Assembly: GCA_035542855.1 (NCBI GenBank)
Contig: DATKKM010000131.1
Span: forward strand, 1-30,431
DNA from: DATKKM01 sp035542855
GTDB lineage: Bacteria; Chloroflexota; Dehalococcoidia; SM23-28-2; RBG-16-64-32
Direction: 5' to 3'
DNA: 30,431 bases
The notes under the pieces are model-generated. The model saw nothing but the letters and a program-made list of their open reading frames with translations. It searched no databases and had not been told where the DNA came from. A program made the translations under genes and the position numbers. Below, in pieces: positions 29,106-30,431 of this stretch (positions are counted from its first letter, which is position 1; each line of letters starts with the position of its first letter).

Positions 29106-30431
29106 CTAAACCTCCCGGTACTCGCCCTCCACGGTGCCCTCCTCCGCCGGGCCTTCCTCCGGGGCGGCGCCGTCGCCGCGCATCGCGCCTTCGGCGCCCT
29201 GCTGGCCGTAGACAGCCTCGCCGGCCTTCTGCAGGGCGCCGCTCAGACGCTCCACCAGGCCCTGCAGAGCCTCCGCGGACGCGTTCTGGGCCAGCGCCTC
29301 GCGCACGTCCTTCACGCCGGCCTCGATCTCGGCGCGCACGTCAGCCGGGATCTTGTCCCCGGCATCCCGCACCGTCTTCTCCGCCGTGTAGGCCAGCGAG
29401 TCGGCCGCGTTCCGCACCTGCACCTCTTCCTGGCGCTTGCGGTCCTCTTCCGCGTGCGACTCAGCGTCGCGCTTCATCCGCTCTATCTCTTCCGGGCTCA
29501 GGCCCGTGCCCGCCTGGATCGTGATCTTCTGCTCGCGGCCGGTGCCCTTGTCGCGCGCGGACACGTGCAGGATGCCGTTAGCGTCGATGTCGAACGCCAC
29601 CTCCACCTGCGGCAGGCCGCGCGGCGCCGGCAGGATGCCGTCCAGGATGAACCGCCCCAGCGACTTGTTGTCGCTGGCCATGCCGCGTTCGCCCTGCAGC
29701 ACGTGGATCTCCACCGAAGTCTGGTTGTCCGTCGCCGTCGAGAACGTCTGCGAGCGGCTGGTCGGGATCGTCGTGTTGCGCGGGATGATCGGCGTCGCCA
29801 CCCCGCCCAGCGTCTCGATGCCCAGCGTCAGCGGCGTCACGTCCAGCAGCAGCACCTCGCGCACCTCGCCCTTGAGGACGCCCGCCTGGATCGCCGCGCC
29901 GATGGCGACTACCTCGTCCGGGTTCACGCCCTTGTGCGGCTCCCGGCCAAAGAACTTCTTGACCGTCTCCTGCACCAGCGGCATCCGCGTCTGCCCGCCG
30001 ACGAGGATCACCTCGCCCACCTGGTCCGCCGTCACTTTGGCGTCGTCCAGCGCCTGGCGCACCGGCGCGATCGTGCGCTCCACCAGGTCGCCCACCAGCT
30101 GCTCCAGCTTGGCGCGCGTCAGCTGAATCGCCATGTGCTTGGGGCCGGAGGCGTCGGCCGTGATGAACGGCAGGTTCACCTCGTGCTGCTGCGTCGTCGA
30201 AAGCTCGATCTTCGCCTTCTCCGCCGCTTCCTTCAGGCGGCCCAGCGCCTGGATATCCCTCGAAAGGTCGATGCCCTGGTCCTTGCGGAACTCCTCGATA
30301 AGCCAGTTGATGATCAGTTGGTCGAAGTCGTCGCCGCCCAGGTGCGTGTCGCCGTTCGTCGACTTCACGTGGAACGTCCCGTCGCCAATCTCCAGGATCG
30401 AGATGTCGAACGTGCCACCGCCGAGGTCGTA
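29106..30431 (-). CDS. dnaK: Chaperone DnaK (Hsp70), 5' end outside the window
   Basis: DnaK is the ATP-dependent Hsp70 chaperone. The visible part is 441 residues; about 190 N-terminal residues lie beyond the window edge. It opens with YDLGGGTFDISILEIGDG (phosphate-2 region) and continues with LGGDDFDQ and VILVGGQTRMPLVQ. The linker LLLDVTPLTLGIET leads into the substrate-binding domain with GVATPIIPRNTTIP and FDIDANGILHVSARDKGTG, and the lid helices end in an acidic Glu/Gly-rich tail, VEGEYREV. No other chaperone gene (grpE, dnaJ) is downstream in the window; they could lie upstream. Confidence 0.96.
   Translation of the reverse strand, partial: YDLGGGTFDISILEIGDGTFHVKSTNGDTHLGGDDFDQLIINWLIEEFRKDQGIDLSRDIQALGRLKEAAEKAKIELSTTQQHEVNLPFITADASGPKHMAIQLTRAKLEQLVGDLVERTIAPVRQALDDAKVTADQVGEVILVGGQTRMPLVQETVKKFFGREPHKGVNPDEVVAIGAAIQAGVLKGEVREVLLLDVTPLTLGIETLGGVATPIIPRNTTIPTSRSQTFSTATDNQTSVEIHVLQGERGMASDNKSLGRFILDGILPAPRGLPQVEVAFDIDANGILHVSARDKGTGREQKITIQAGTGLSPEEIERMKRDAESHAEEDRKRQEEVQVRNAADSLAYTAEKTVRDAGDKIPADVRAEIEAGVKDVREALAQNASAEALQGLVERLSGALQKAGEAVYGQQGAEGAMRGDGAAPEEGPAEEGTVEGEYREV

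Overview
The window is GC-rich bacterial chromosome, densely coded, with no RNA gene, insertion sequence, prophage or CRISPR array that I could recognise. It most resembles the Chloroflexota, probably a Dehalococcoidia-like lineage. The reasons are a complex I operon without nuoE, nuoF and nuoG, secreted proteins ending in paired dockerin-like EF-hands, side-by-side alpha- and beta-type glutamine synthetases, and a luciferase-like oxidoreductase/SDR/hydrolase cluster. This placement is an inference from gene content, not a phylogeny.

Layout. (1) 1-10.9 kb, + strand: an 11-gene respiratory complex I operon, nuoABCDHIJKLMN, behind a sigma70-like promoter. NuoC carries a long C-terminal extension built from three repeats of a charged helix. 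nuoK sits between two spacers that can fold, one made of inverted heptamer arrays. (2) 10.9-13.0 kb: a divergent pair, an XRE/MmyB-type regulator (-) and a secreted M23 peptidase with a dockerin-like tail (+). (3) 13.0-17.8 kb, - strand: a nitrogen-assimilation island, amtB-glnK followed by beta-type and alpha-type glnA. Upstream of both amtB and the beta-type glnA lies the same kind of 11-bp-periodic GTTAC-like direct repeat, about 70 bp before the start codon. This suggests a common activator. (4) 17.9-21.4 kb, - strand: dnaE, the replicative polymerase alpha subunit. (5) 21.7-22.9 kb: a secreted PD40 beta-propeller protein, also with a dockerin-like pair. (6) 22.9-26.2 kb, - strand: a 59-residue small protein, a luciferase-like monooxygenase with a clear promoter and a TetR-type palindrome, then an alpha/beta hydrolase-SDR pair. 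(7) 26.3-28.2 kb, + strand: a membrane protein and aroA. (8) 28.3-30.4 kb, - strand: two small unknown proteins and dnaK, cut by the window edge.

How the parts work together. Region 1 encodes the proton-pumping arm and the quinone-reducing connection of complex I but no NADH-oxidising module, so electrons must enter from another donor. Region 3 takes up ammonium (Amt), senses nitrogen state (P-II) and makes glutamine (two GS enzymes). The other genes are housekeeping (dnaE, aroA, dnaK), secreted cell-envelope proteins, or probable small-molecule catabolism.

The most unusual features are the NuoC repeat extension on an EFG-less complex I, a family of heptanucleotide arrays in four separate intergenic spacers, the shared nitrogen operator architecture, and the recurring dockerin-like tails.
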